Assembly: GCA_023159155.1 (NCBI GenBank)
Contig: JAJNNX010000030.1
Span: 186,001 to 250,000 of the forward strand
DNA: 64,000 nt
Origin: Ustulina deusta
Taxonomy: Eukaryota > Ascomycota > Sordariomycetes > Xylariales > Xylariaceae
Direction: 5' to 3'
A program made the position numbers and the translations under genes. This document shows positions 21,548 to 32,700 of the stretch, piece after piece. Within the stretch, counting starts at the first letter, position 1; each line of letters begins with the position of its first letter. The notes under the pieces are model-generated. The model did not search any database, was not told the DNA's origin, and saw nothing but the letters and a program-made list of their open reading frames with translations.

Positions 21548-24482
21548 TCACTTCCGCTTCGCTATTCTCTTCAGCGCTCTCATTTCTTTCTTCATTCTGT
21601 AGAAAGCAAATGTCAGTAAATCTCGTTGGCGGCAAAGTTTTGCGGCTGTAAAACATGCAGAGTAGACGGAGGAGTAATTCTCAGATGGTGCATATTGTTT
21701 CCTAGACAGGCTGAGGGGGTACGAAGACTTAGGGAACTTACCTAGCATCCACAATCTTATACCGACCTTTCACGCCCTAGAGATCAGGTGTTAGTGGCTG
21801 CTGTGTATCGTGAAAGTCTCGAGTGTTCTGAGAATACGAAACGGTAAAAGGAGCAAAAATTTCCTAAGTAGGCAATTCTTGTGCTTGAGACGTGCGGAAA
21901 TAAAGGATCTCAGGATAATTACCTTGGGTCGACCTTGGATGCCGCGATTCACACCCTTGGCTACTACCACCTTCACCGACCGTTTGGGAGCCTTTTTCCT
22001 GGCCTTGCTGAGCAATTTCGCTATACCTTCGGCCTTCTCCTTCTCCGTCATGCCCTCTTCATTGGCCAAGAGATCCGATTTCTTCTTCAGCTTTTCGAAC
22101 CTCTGGGCGGCCTTAAACTTCTTTCTCGCTTGCGCTTCCCTCACCTAACAAAATATATTAGCGCCGGACTCATAGACGGGTCATGCCACGGGGCAGGAAA
22201 TCTTACCTTCTTGATAGGTCTAGCGTTCAGGGCTCTCGTCTTTTCCTTGATTGCCTGTGCTGCCTCTTTCGTAATGGGCTTTTGCTTCTTGTCATGCCTG
22301 CCTTCATCTTCGATGAACCAATCAGGGAGGCCATCGCGATCTCGGAAAGCATACTTGTCGAAGTTTTCATCAATTAAGTCATGTTTGGTTTTCTGCCCAC
22401 TCGCGAGCTGCTGCGCCAACATCATGGCTTCGGCTGTTATTATATCGATGTCTACTCCGGTCAGCAATTACACTGTTCTGTAAGTAGGGTGCAGCTTACT
22501 AGGCCTGCCATCTGAACGACGGTGGTCATCCATCCAGCCATCGTCCTCTTGGTTTTTGCCTTCCTCTTCCTTCTCACCATCAATGACTGGCGATGCCCTC
22601 TCTTTTGCGTTGCGTTTAGAAACTGTCTTAGAGCCTTTTTCGGACACTGTGAGCTTAACCTCGGATCTACCTGTTGCTGGCGCACCTGCCATATCTTTGT
22701 CTTCTTCCTCTGCCGCAGATTCGGAGTCAGATTGTTCAAGGCCTGGTATGTCCTTAAAAACGTCCTGCTTGAAAAACTTGGTGGCTCGTTTCGAGAGGCC
22801 TGTGTCCTTTGCTGTGCCATCAAGATCCGTGAGTAATCGCTGGGGCGTTTCGTCATCCTCGTCATCATCAGACTCATCACTTTCTTCAACCACATCGCCG
22901 TCACTGGACTCCTGTGAGGATTGTGATAAACCTTCCCATTCCCCATCTTCCTCGTGCTTCCGGCGTTTCAATCTAGCCTCGTAATTTGCCCTCCTTTCCT
23001 GATATGCATCCCAGTGCTGATCGAGCTCTCGCTCGAGGGCGTCGTTCAGATCGTCAGACTCGTCATCCGTGTCACCAGAAGACCCAATGCCGCTATCTTG
23101 ATCTTTCTTCGGCCGCTCAGCCAAAATCGCCATACGGCCTTTGGCAATTTTGCTGACGACTTTGTCTTTCTCGAGAGCTTTGAGTTGAAACATGCCTTCT
23201 TGCCCAGCGTCTCTTTCTCCCAATTCCATGGGGGCTATCATATGCATCTGAAGCCTTTGGATTTCTTTCGTTTTCTTTTCGTTTTCCTTTCTCTTCTCCC
23301 TTTTTCTCTTCGCGGCGTCTTTGTCCTTCATGGCCTGCAAGTCTTCTTGAATCCTCAATTCTTCATCCATTGACTCCACTTCTGCAACTTCTTCTTCGAC
23401 AACAGCAGGCTGCGATGTCTTCTTAGTGGGGAGTCCGAAAGCCTCGCGAGTAAGTAATCTCCATTTCAATAGTTTCTTGAACTCCGATCTACCTAGTACC
23501 TTCAAATCTGAGCAATACTGTCTGATTTCAAGTGTAGTGGCGGGCATTTTATTCAATGCAGCAAGTGATAGTGACGGTTCGAGAGTCTCCAATACCAGGC
23601 GGTTGGTATTCGCTAATATCGAAATTGGGTCAGTGCTTTCAACGAATTCGTTGGCTAAAACTTCCTTGTACAGGGTATAGTCGCCTTCTTCGTATCCTAT
23701 TAATCACAATAGTTGATTAGCTGGATTCATAGATGCGGATGGTCATTTTTCGCACCCCCTCGTTTGCGTTTTTTCAGCTCAGGTTTATACACGCGAGCCT
23801 CGTCTGTATTCACAGTTTCTTTCAGGTCGGCAAACGCTGTGCGTGGATCAAGAAAACGGGGGTCGATGTGCTTTGGCGCCTTGAACCCGCGGCAAACACA
23901 AAAAATCTCAGCGCTGACATTTCTAGACGAAGGTGGTTTGGTGGCGTCGACTTTGTCGAAAAGCTGCGAGAAAATCCATAGCAATTGATTATACTGGGCG
24001 CTGCGGAAGACCTTGGTGCAAAATGTGCCTCCTTCAACAAGGAACTCGCAAGCGAGTTTCAGCGATTGAAGGGTCAATTCTGCCTGATTAAACGAGTCCA
24101 AAATCCACGATGTACCAACGTTCGGAGCTCCATCGTGGAGCACTGTGTCGGCTTTCCACGTTTTTAAATGCCTACGAAGCGAGACACGGCACTTGTCCGA
24201 GGTGATATCTGATTGAAAGCTAATCACCCCAGGGATAGGTTTGATGGGGGCCAGATCCACGCCGATGATGAGAGAGCCTCGGGGCATAGCCTCCACGGCC
24301 ACCTGGCACCATGATCCGGGAGCAGCGCAGAGATCGATTACGACCTTGCTGTGCTGAAGAAAGCCAAACTTCTTGTTAAGCTGAAGTAATTTGAACGCTG
24401 ATCTAGCCCTATAGCCCTTCTGTTTAGCCAATTGATAGTACTTATCAAGCCGGCCTTTGCCGGTTTTCTTTTGGAAACCCAT
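21548..24482 (-). CDS. SPB1: AdoMet-dependent rRNA 2'-O-methyltransferase Spb1
   Basis: Nucleolar FtsJ-type methyltransferase that modifies 27S pre-rRNA (the peptidyl-transferase-centre G of 25S rRNA in yeast) and is needed for 60S assembly. The start [16 protein letters not shown] is at 24482. The RrmJ domain shows AdoMet motif [15 protein letters not shown] and the catalytic K-D-K-E set (Lys in [11 protein letters not shown], Asp in LHDGAPN, Lys in FCTKVFR, Glu in VSAEIF). A DUF3381-like middle, acidic linkers and the Spb1 C-terminal domain ([42 protein letters not shown]) follow. Five introns are supported: about 23697-23755, near 22500, near 22205, one between KREAQA...GRPK and GVKGRY, and a last one after VDAR. 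The final exon encodes [15 protein letters not shown] and ends at 21548. Reading straight through VDAR would give a false early stop at about 21738. Confidence 0.93.
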
Positions 24483-25228
24483 GGTGGGAGGTGAGCGGGG
24501 GACGAAATGTTGACAATAATGTGTATGTATGCCGCCTGGTTCTGACCGACCCGGTAAAGACAACCTCACTAAGAGGGGGTTAAGGCCGCAAAATAAGCCC
24601 CGGGCTGTTGTTGCGGAACACCCAATTTCCAACAAGCGATATCATGAAAGGGCGTGATGCTATAGCTTGTAGGTTGAGTAAAGTACTAAGATAAAATTTC
24701 CCAGACTTTTGTTATCGATAGGATGTGCCCCTGTTGGACATAGCATAATCCCTGTCTTGACGGACCGGTACGGGTGTTGCTGCAGCTGGTGTGGGTGCTG
24801 AGGACAGTGCAAGGCGCCAAGCAACTTACACGCCCCACGTTCGCGCTAAGAGCGCGGCTAGAGCACAGTGCTAAAGCACCCCTGTAAAACGTCATAGCTC
24901 CCTAATTACAGCAGCTCATTGGACGGCCAAACATCGTCGTGTAAAGTGGTTCGCGTCTTTTCGCGGCGTGTTCGGTTCGGTGCCACCCTTTTTTACACGC
25001 TCCGTCAGACCCGCCTCAGACCTTCCTCCTTTCCCCGCCACTCTCCCTGTATATTAGAATTCTCCATTGTGTGTCTCTCTGCTTTCTTGTTATATTTTCA
25101 TTCATGACATTACTAGTCTCGTTCTCGAATTCGAAGGCGGTTGTTCTATTGACCGAAGAAGATATCGGCACAGCTCTGGATTGTATGCCCCGTGAGAGAG
25201 AACGAGCAGAACCGAAAACAGCAACAAC
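24483..25228 (+). promoter_or_regulatory. Divergent promoter SPB1 / CDT2 with CGCG cores
   Basis: The 746-bp region between two divergent starts. Two CGCG-core motifs lie close together: TCGCGT (24951-24956, ACGCGA on the other strand) and TTTTCGCGG (24958-24966). They resemble MBF/E2F-type G1/S sites. The CDT2 leader before 25229 is pyrimidine-rich. Whether these sites act is inference. Confidence 0.4.
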
Positions 25229-27400
25229 ATGATGAGTTCACCAATGCCTAACGAGAACTCTAGGCTTCTTTCGCCACCCAGGCAAAGAAGTGGCAAAGAG
25301 CGAAAAGACCCGTCGATTACACCGAGGAAGTTCAAGCGCTTCTTCACGCCTCGATCAAGAGTCCCTTCCCACCTCAGCCCAGCACGCAAAGCCCTTCGGG
25401 ACCTCGGAGCATCCACCATGAACCAGCGATATCAGACTCCGGCTCCATCGAGCCCGCTAAAGCCTCTCTTCGAAGAAGAACTCCAGGATGAGGACCTGGA
25501 GCCTCTGCCTTGCAGACTGTCTAAACGCAGGAAGACGCAGCACACCCCCGAATCGTCGCCAATTCGACCTTCGCCGATTGGAGTCTCTCATAGCTTCGAA
25601 GGAGGTCTTCTCAGCCCCATACGATCTCTTAGTTCTAGCCAGGAAATTTGCGAATCAGATGACGAGTACAGTGATGAGGACGTGTCGACGCCATCATGTC
25701 CGCCGAAGCGACTGCTTCCTCTACCTAGCCGCGGCGTGGCTGGCCAGCTTGCACAGCGAGAGCTTGGAGGTCTCCCCCGGGCTGGACATGCTTATATGTC
25801 GTACCCGGCCGCCGACTGGAGAATTGATACCGCGAACTTCTATAGCCGTCCAGACGATGTTCATACCTGCACCAGTCACGAAGGACCTGGACAATGCATT
25901 CCCTTCTGCACAGCCACATGCCACCGAAGCGGTATTACTGCAATTGGAGACGAAGAAGGTCGGGTACGGCTTCTCGACTCCTCGACCAATTCATCCGAAC
26001 CTTTCAGCAATATTCACCTGTCGTTTACGGCACACACCAACGCTATTATTGATCTCGACTTCTCCGACGACGATTATTTGCTCGCCACTGCATCTGGGGA
26101 TCAGACCGGCCAGGTCATCGATATGATGACGCAATCACCTGTTGCTTACCTTGAGCAGCACACAGCTTCGCTCAAACAGATCCGCTTCCAACCAGGCCAA
26201 TCGAATAGCAGCGTTCTGGCCACATCCTCCCGTGACGGCAGTGTCCAGATCTGGGATTTGCGGTGTAGTCGTCCAGTACAGGACTTCCAAACCTCGGGAA
26301 CCCGGAACACAAATCTATCTTTCCGCCGACCTCCACCAAAAAGCGGTTGTGCTATTAACAGTTTCTATCATGCACATGCACGTACATCACGCCAGCTTCG
26401 GCAATCTGCATCGATCGGTCCGGGCGATACTCCCTCTCGTCGCGAGATACCAAGCCGCTCGAATGATGTGTCTGTGACTACACTACAATTTCTACCCGCA
26501 GGACAAGAGCATCTCTTACTGACGGCATGTGAGGCGGATGCGTCCATCAAGTTGTGGGACATCCGATCTATCCACTCATCACGGAACAAAGTACCCTCGG
26601 CCCTATCAGCAACAGCCCCTCCAGAGTCACATGGCCACTGGCGACCGTTTGGTATCTCGTCTCTCACACTTGGTACCGATGCCTCGAGATTGTATGCATT
26701 GTGCAAAGATAACACCGTCTATGCATACTCAACAGCCCATTTAATTCTGGGTCACGCACCAGAACTCTCCTGCCGGAACGGAGAGCCACCTCGGCGAAGA
26801 CACAATGCCGTCACACAGCAGGGCCTTGGTCCATTATACGGGTTCCGACATCCTTCATTTCACGCAACAAGCTTTTACATCAAATGTGCGGTCCGACCCG
26901 CACGAGATGGCAGGAGTGAGCTTCTTGCCGTCGGAAGTAATGATAGCTGTGCCGTACTGTTCCCAACTCAGGAGCGATATTTCCAGGATGAGCTCTCGGG
27001 CATGATGAGCAACATGAGTCTCGACAACTCAACAATTGCTACGGCAGCCGGCCCTGCTCTGTCCACGAGAACTAAGAGATCGGTGACCGGCGTTCGTCGA
27101 CCACTGTTCCGCACAAATAGCTCCACGAGTCTCTCTGCGCGTCCGAAGGACAACATCCCCATCATTCGCATGGGTACTCCGCTGGTGCGCGGGCACGAGC
27201 GCGAAGTCGGCTCTGTCGCATGGACGAATGAGGGGAAACTCGTCACTGTGGGCGATGATTACTTGATAAGGTGTTGGAGCGAGGACCGCGAGCAAGCAGC
27301 GGACTTGCGTACTGGCGGCGAGACGGGTGGCAGACGGTGGGCGTGCGGATGGGCGGAAACTGGAGACGATTGGGACATTCCCGACGATGAGGAGGATTAA
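25229..27400 (+). CDS. cdt2: CRL4 substrate receptor Cdt2 (WD40)
   Basis: Substrate-recognition subunit of the CRL4(Cdt2) ubiquitin ligase. In characterised systems it destroys Cdt1 and other PCNA-bound targets in S phase, so preventing re-replication. Single exon, 723 residues. The N-terminal about 190 residues are disordered, with many Ser-Pro sites. The WD40 propeller then runs to the end, with clear repeats (ITAIGDEEGRVRLLDS, FTAHTNAIIDLDFSDDDYLL, VLATSSRDGSVQIWDLRCS, LLTACEADASIKLWDIRSI, GHEREVGSVAWTNEGKLVTV). Two WDxR motifs (WDLR, WDIR) match the DDB1-binding signature of CRL4 receptors. Two ATGs open the frame (25229 and 25232). Confidence 0.85.
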   Translation: MMSSPMPNENSRLLSPPRQRSGKERKDPSITPRKFKRFFTPRSRVPSHLSPARKALRDLGASTMNQRYQTPAPSSPLKPLFEEELQDEDLEPLPCRLSKRRKTQHTPESSPIRPSPIGVSHSFEGGLLSPIRSLSSSQEICESDDEYSDEDVSTPSCPPKRLLPLPSRGVAGQLAQRELGGLPRAGHAYMSYPAADWRIDTANFYSRPDDVHTCTSHEGPGQCIPFCTATCHRSGITAIGDEEGRVRLLDSSTNSSEPFSNIHLSFTAHTNAIIDLDFSDDDYLLATASGDQTGQVIDMMTQSPVAYLEQHTASLKQIRFQPGQSNSSVLATSSRDGSVQIWDLRCSRPVQDFQTSGTRNTNLSFRRPPPKSGCAINSFYHAHARTSRQLRQSASIGPGDTPSRREIPSRSNDVSVTTLQFLPAGQEHLLLTACEADASIKLWDIRSIHSSRNKVPSALSATAPPESHGHWRPFGISSLTLGTDASRLYALCKDNTVYAYSTAHLILGHAPELSCRNGEPPRRRHNAVTQQGLGPLYGFRHPSFHATSFYIKCAVRPARDGRSELLAVGSNDSCAVLFPTQERYFQDELSGMMSNMSLDNSTIATAAGPALSTRTKRSVTGVRRPLFRTNSSTSLSARPKDNIPIIRMGTPLVRGHEREVGSVAWTNEGKLVTVGDDYLIRCWSEDREQAADLRTGGETGGRRWACGWAETGDDWDIPDDEED

Positions 27401-28812
27401 ACTCTCCATGGAACATCAAAAACTCGAAAGCCGACCTGGAAATGGTAAATGGACAGGCGTGTCGGCTGGGGGGTGAATTGCCCTTTCAAAATATTGTTGG
27501 CTTTGAAGCAAGCATTGCATGCATGAGCGCAGCGAGTCTGCTTTTGTTTTTGTTTGTCTATTGGCTTGTTTGACTCTTGTGTCTACTTACGAATCCTCTG
27601 GATTCGGTAGGATTTCCCTGTTGGGTTGAAAACATTCGGACCTTTAGAAGAAGGGCGAAGATGGCAAGGCGTAAAAGGATAAAAGGCGAGCATGTGTGAG
27701 ACTACGGAGTAGCACTATACCCCAATTTACGTTTTGTGATTCATTTTGCATCGCTCACGCTTACATTCTACATATCATGACGCGAAACACGGGTGTTCTG
27801 TCCGCCACAGCAATCTATGCCGTAGTCGGTCTTATTGTGAAATATATTTATATTGGTACATGAATACTTGGATACCTATGTCGAATTATTATGTGTTGAA
27901 GAAAGGCTGTCGTGTCCGCGAAGCTTCACCACTGTCTTTCGCCTACTTCAGTTCCGAGTGTAAGAGCGTATCTACCCGGAAACTCTTGTCGTGGCCGAAA
28001 TAGAAACGAATCTTTTTGCGCTACGTATCCATCTTCAGTAACGAGAATCATTTTTCTCGCGAGCGGGCTACTGAATAGATGAACATCCGGATAGACAGCA
28101 GAAGTGTCCCTGGACGGATGAGGAGCGACAAGGAGAGCTGATGCATGGATGGGAATCACTACCTCGGTGCGCCGTCCTGCCATTTCAAATCTCGTTCTCC
28201 ATCCCTCGCCCCCCCCTCCGCTAAATCCGGGCTATGGAAGCATGGCTTCTGATGGGGTAACCGCCATACAGATAAAAGGTCTTTCTGCGAGCGAAGTGTA
28301 AGACGGTCGATTGTGATTGACGCTCAGGTAGGTATCATCGAATATGTAGCGCGACAGGAGACAAATGCGATTGTCGCCGAGGGAGACGATGACTGAAAAG
28401 GGGTATTGGTTGACGTTTTGTCTCCCGAATTGAAAAAAATATAATCAGATTACTTAGTCCCTTGGAGTAGGCACTGAGGTACTATTTATAAGCCAAGCGC
28501 TATGCATGGCCGCGATCTATGTCTGGCCTAGGAACTCCATTTATGCAAGACGAGTGAGGATGTATTGTGTATGGTGTTATGTATGTTGTATTGAAGAGGC
28601 TGAAAGTGCGCCTTGGTTGCTCCTTGAACGCTCTACTTGTGGCTCCTAGAAAGGACATCAATGGCTGTTTTCTGTGGAGCCGAGTGCGAGGAATAGGTCA
28701 TAAGGTGGGTGAACACTTTTTGCATGGAGTTGAGCAAAGTGAACAGCTAGGAAGCCCTGGCCTGAGAGAGTACTACTGCGGAGACTCCTTTTGGCGGAGT
28801 CATATGAACTCT
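27401..28812. other. Intergenic region between convergent genes
   Basis: 1.4 kb between the CDT2 stop and the 14-3-3-like stop. Short open frames at 27926-28183 (-) and 28567-28884 (+) have no recognisable content. No gene supported. Confidence 0.4.
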
Positions 28813-29769
28813 TCATATGAAGTTCTCCATGCCAGGCGCGGGAACAGAAGCAGGGACAGCCATTACGATAGTATCTGCCCTTGAGGTGGTTGGAGGGGTC
28901 GTGTTCGGTCCGCTGCTTTGAAGTGGGTTATTCGATTCTAGACCTCGCTTCATCATCTTTCCTAAGACAGTAACAAGGTCGCAAGCATCGTGAAACATAT
29001 CGTCATCCATGCCCTCTGAGGCATCATAGACTTCTGAAATCGTGTCCTTGGCTAATTTCCGACTGCCTTCCTCATCGTGTAAGCACTCATAAAGAAATGC
29101 CGCATACTCGGTCTTGATAGACAGTCGTAAAGAGTGTGAGCCCCATAAAAGATTATCGGCTAGCGCTACAGCTTGTTTGAAGCATTCATGGGCCGTAGGT
29201 CTGTAGTCTACCAACGGCAGCAGAAACGTTCCCGCCGGTTCAGGAAGTTTTGGTCCAAAGCCCGGTGGAGGTCCTACAGGGCCGCCCTCTATCGAATGCG
29301 TTGGTTGTACAGATGACCGTCCTGTTTCGGAGACAGCGTCGCTTCTGTCGACCGCTTTACCCTTGTCAAGCCGTGGTATCGGTAAAATGCCCGGATTTGA
29401 AGTGTTGATGCCAGTCGTAGATATGGGGGGGTTATTGTAAAAAAGCACAAATATGTGGTAAAACGAGGCTCGGAGTTTAAACGCAAGCACTTTGAGTTCG
29501 CCGTAGTCTCCAACCATCGGAAGGACATATTGCTCGAGCATAATTAGACCTTCTCGCGAAAGCCAGACGATATGGAAATATAACTCGGGGGTTTGTGTTG
29601 CCCGCGAACTGTCCAAGTTGCGCTGCTTTCGTGCTTCCGCCGTTTGCTCTGCCAAGTTGATATGCAGACCTAAGATCTTGAATAGCATAGATGCGAGTAG
29701 CGCATTGTTAGGCTCGACGTGTTTTGCCAAATTGCCGAGGAATTTCCGGTCTACCTCGGAAGAAGCCAT
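28813..29769 (-). CDS. Divergent 14-3-3-like domain protein
   Basis: Single exon, 318 residues. The overall helical layout and several segments recall 14-3-3 proteins. In particular, AHECFKQAVALADNLLWGSH, then LRLSIKTEYAAFLYECLHDE and KLAKDTISEVYDASEGMDDD, then a run resembling the family's STLIMQLLRDNL helix, match the C-terminal helices. The N-terminal half lacks the usual 14-3-3 signature, and a Pro/Gly-rich insertion (about 125-190) separates the halves. Phosphopeptide binding is therefore uncertain. It may be one of the fungal non-canonical 14-3-3-fold proteins. Downstream it converges with CDT2; upstream is a gap of nearly 5 kb. Confidence 0.55.
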   Translation of the reverse strand: MASSEVDRKFLGNLAKHVEPNNALLASMLFKILGLHINLAEQTAEARKQRNLDSSRATQTPELYFHIVWLSREGLIMLEQYVLPMVGDYGELKVLAFKLRASFYHIFVLFYNNPPISTTGINTSNPGILPIPRLDKGKAVDRSDAVSETGRSSVQPTHSIEGGPVGPPPGFGPKLPEPAGTFLLPLVDYRPTAHECFKQAVALADNLLWGSHSLRLSIKTEYAAFLYECLHDEEGSRKLAKDTISEVYDASEGMDDDMFHDACDLVTVLGKMMKRGLESNNPLQSSGPNTTPPTTSRADTIVMAVPASVPAPGMENFI

Positions 29770-32700
29770 TGAGAATGTCTAGACTTGATATCTCTATTAG
29801 TCATTGGAGTGCGTAGGAATGAAGAAAGAACAAGGCTCAGGTGATGCAAACGGTAACGTGAAGACTATGAAGAAACTAGTATAATTTGCAAATTTACAGT
29901 TACCCGGGACATTTTCAGACCGAGATAAACAGGATAATTTGCCGTATAAAAAGGTGAAATCACTAAACAGAAACCAATGTAAAAATGAGGGAGAAAATGC
30001 CAGTCTCATCCTGAGGAAAGAACCATACCTGAACAGAGTGAAAGACCCCTTCTGCCAGCAGCGGCAACCCAACTCTACCGACTTGCTGACCAATATCCCG
30101 CGACGTAGATCTAGCAATGGAAATAAAAGTAGCCCTAAACGAATCTCTGCTATTTCTGCTATTTTCCCGAGGCGAAGTAATGACGCAAACCGAATGTCAC
30201 GTATTGGGAAGATGGTGGACGGGTCCGTGAATGAAGCAATTCAGCAAGCTAGGTATGCTTAACCCCGGGCGAAATATGGGTGAGTCCTACAAGAAACGCG
30301 TCTGAACATGTACGCAGATGCTACCCTTGATAGCTAGACTTGTCACACCGAGTAGTGCTTGTAATTAGATTGGGCTCCGCGAAGGCAATTCTGTGGTGAG
30401 GGTGAGTGCTCGAGTAACGCCACAAAATAACAGATGTGTTAGGGTCGAGCAATATTAAACATTCGAAATTACGAGCGCACTAGGGTCACACAAGTTAGTT
30501 GTACATATTATTAAGGCGATATCCGCAACAACGCGTCGACAATACCTACTGTTGTGGGTGTACTGACCAATATGATACAAGAAAGGAAATACAGGTTAAA
30601 TAGCTCAATTGAGAGTACAGAATGCACATGGAATCAAAGGCAAGAGATCGTCAACGCAGACAGAGGACACAGCGAATGTGAGGTTGAGGCTGATGAGGGC
30701 GGATGAGATTCGGGGTAGAAACACTTTCAAGATCGCGAAGCATCTCGGCGTCGGTCGTTTCGAAGAGGCGATCGGTAGTGATGCAGTGACGGAGAGTGTA
30801 TATAGCAACTCCACGCGGGCGCTGGGGAGCTGCCAGGATAGAAGGCGAGAAATCTTAGACTGGCCACCGTCAAAAAGGCCGTGATGGAAGTGAATTGGTA
30901 GGTTTTCGGGTTCGGAAATTGTGTGGAGTCGCCAAACACGGACCGCGCGTGAGGATCGAGGCGTTGTCAGACCCGCGAGGTTTCAGTTATTCTTACGAAG
31001 CGGCCTCAGAAGCGGCGCCCGGACTGGTAAAGTTGTATTCTCAGTATGGGTGAGACGTCGAGGAAGTAATTGACAGGGGAGCGATGTCCATGTTCGGGTG
31101 TAGATAACAGGGCGACGCGTCTTAAGAAAACAGAAAAAAAAATAAAGCAACAAAGGTACAATTGGAAATAGGTAGGGTAAGTCAACAGGTTCGGTGGTGC
31201 AAGTGTGTTGGATCTGTTATGTACTTATGTATGTAGTAGTTGTATGCAGGTCTCAAGGCAGGCCGCATATGAGGCTACCTATACTAAGTAGGTATGTACG
31301 AGAGGATAGAAGGAATGGCAAAGAGGCTGTGGATCAAGCCGGGACAGTTGTATCCAGCCTAATCCGATGCAAATGCAGGAGACAAGCAGACGGGGCACGG
31401 CACGTCAAGGATGGCACATCAAATGCGCTTGCGTCAAAGGATCTGAGATATACGGGATATATAGAGGGAAGAGCAGAGCAACCGAAGACGATTCCGTCCA
31501 CCTGAACTACTGTACAGAGAAAGATCCACCGCGGGCGTCAACAACCACGAGGGGAACAAGCCCGGACATGCAGATAGTATGCGGCTCGATGGACATGTGC
31601 TTATATGTAACACCGTAACACTTGTTGGGAGGATTAGGCTCATGGAAGTGCACTTAGCACGGAGTGAATGGCGACGAGCGAATAGGAACGGCGTGTGATG
31701 ATGCAGGACTGCCGGGACGCAAGATGAGTTGTTCGTCCCCGGAAATCATGGTAGAGGTTTGGCTCAGCCGCCTAAGGTAGACTCGAAGCCGAGGCCATGC
31801 TGACGGCGGTCGCAGCGGACGGAATAGGTGCTTGTCTCAGTCCACGGTATAGGTGTAATTCAGGACGGCTTGAATCAATCACCTGAGTCGACAGGGTAGG
31901 CACTTACGTGTAAAGTGAATGGATAGGCACCTGTCAATATTTGGCGAGGGAGAGAAATGAGCGACGTGATTTGATAAGAGGTAAGTAGAGGCAAGTCCAC
32001 TCCCTACCATTGTACATAGGTAAATAATGATTACAAGAGGCTCCTGAGCAAGAGCCAGGGAAGAAAACGAGGCCAATGAGAAAAGGGGAAATTGGTATAT
32101 CTACCTATCTACGGTAGGTACCTTATAAGGCACCCTGTGGCTGAGCGAGTGTAGGTAGATACCTGACAGCGACTTAGCTGGATAGTGGAGATGAGACAGT
32201 GGCTCGAGAACGACACCTGGCGACGATACCTAACACAGAAACCCTGCCGAGTAGTGTGAGAGAGCCCCTGATTAGACTGATCAAAACCCTAGGTCGTTTT
32301 CCATTCTCAGATCGCCCTTGTTCTGTGCCGGCAACATGGCCCACAGACTCCAGAGAGGTAGGGGGCCGTTTGATCCTTCTACTCGGCGCGCGTACGAATT
32401 GGGATTATGTATCTAATCTTTTTTTTGGTCCTCTCAATCCTCACGTTAGTGTGTTGGGAGAGGTCTTCAGCTCAAGTCACAGTCATAAGTATTGTTCATA
32501 CCTAGGGCGAAGGTACCTCTGAGCAGTGTTATTTCTATAAATATAGAGTGCATTGTCCTGCTCTAGCGTACAAATCAAGTAGGTACACAATGAGCGTCGA
32601 GAAGTCTGCAGGAAATGTGTTCTATAAGAATGTAGTCCATTCTCCGAAATAGAGACGTCATCTTATCGCCAGATTATTATTTGGAGCAATCGAATTAGAC

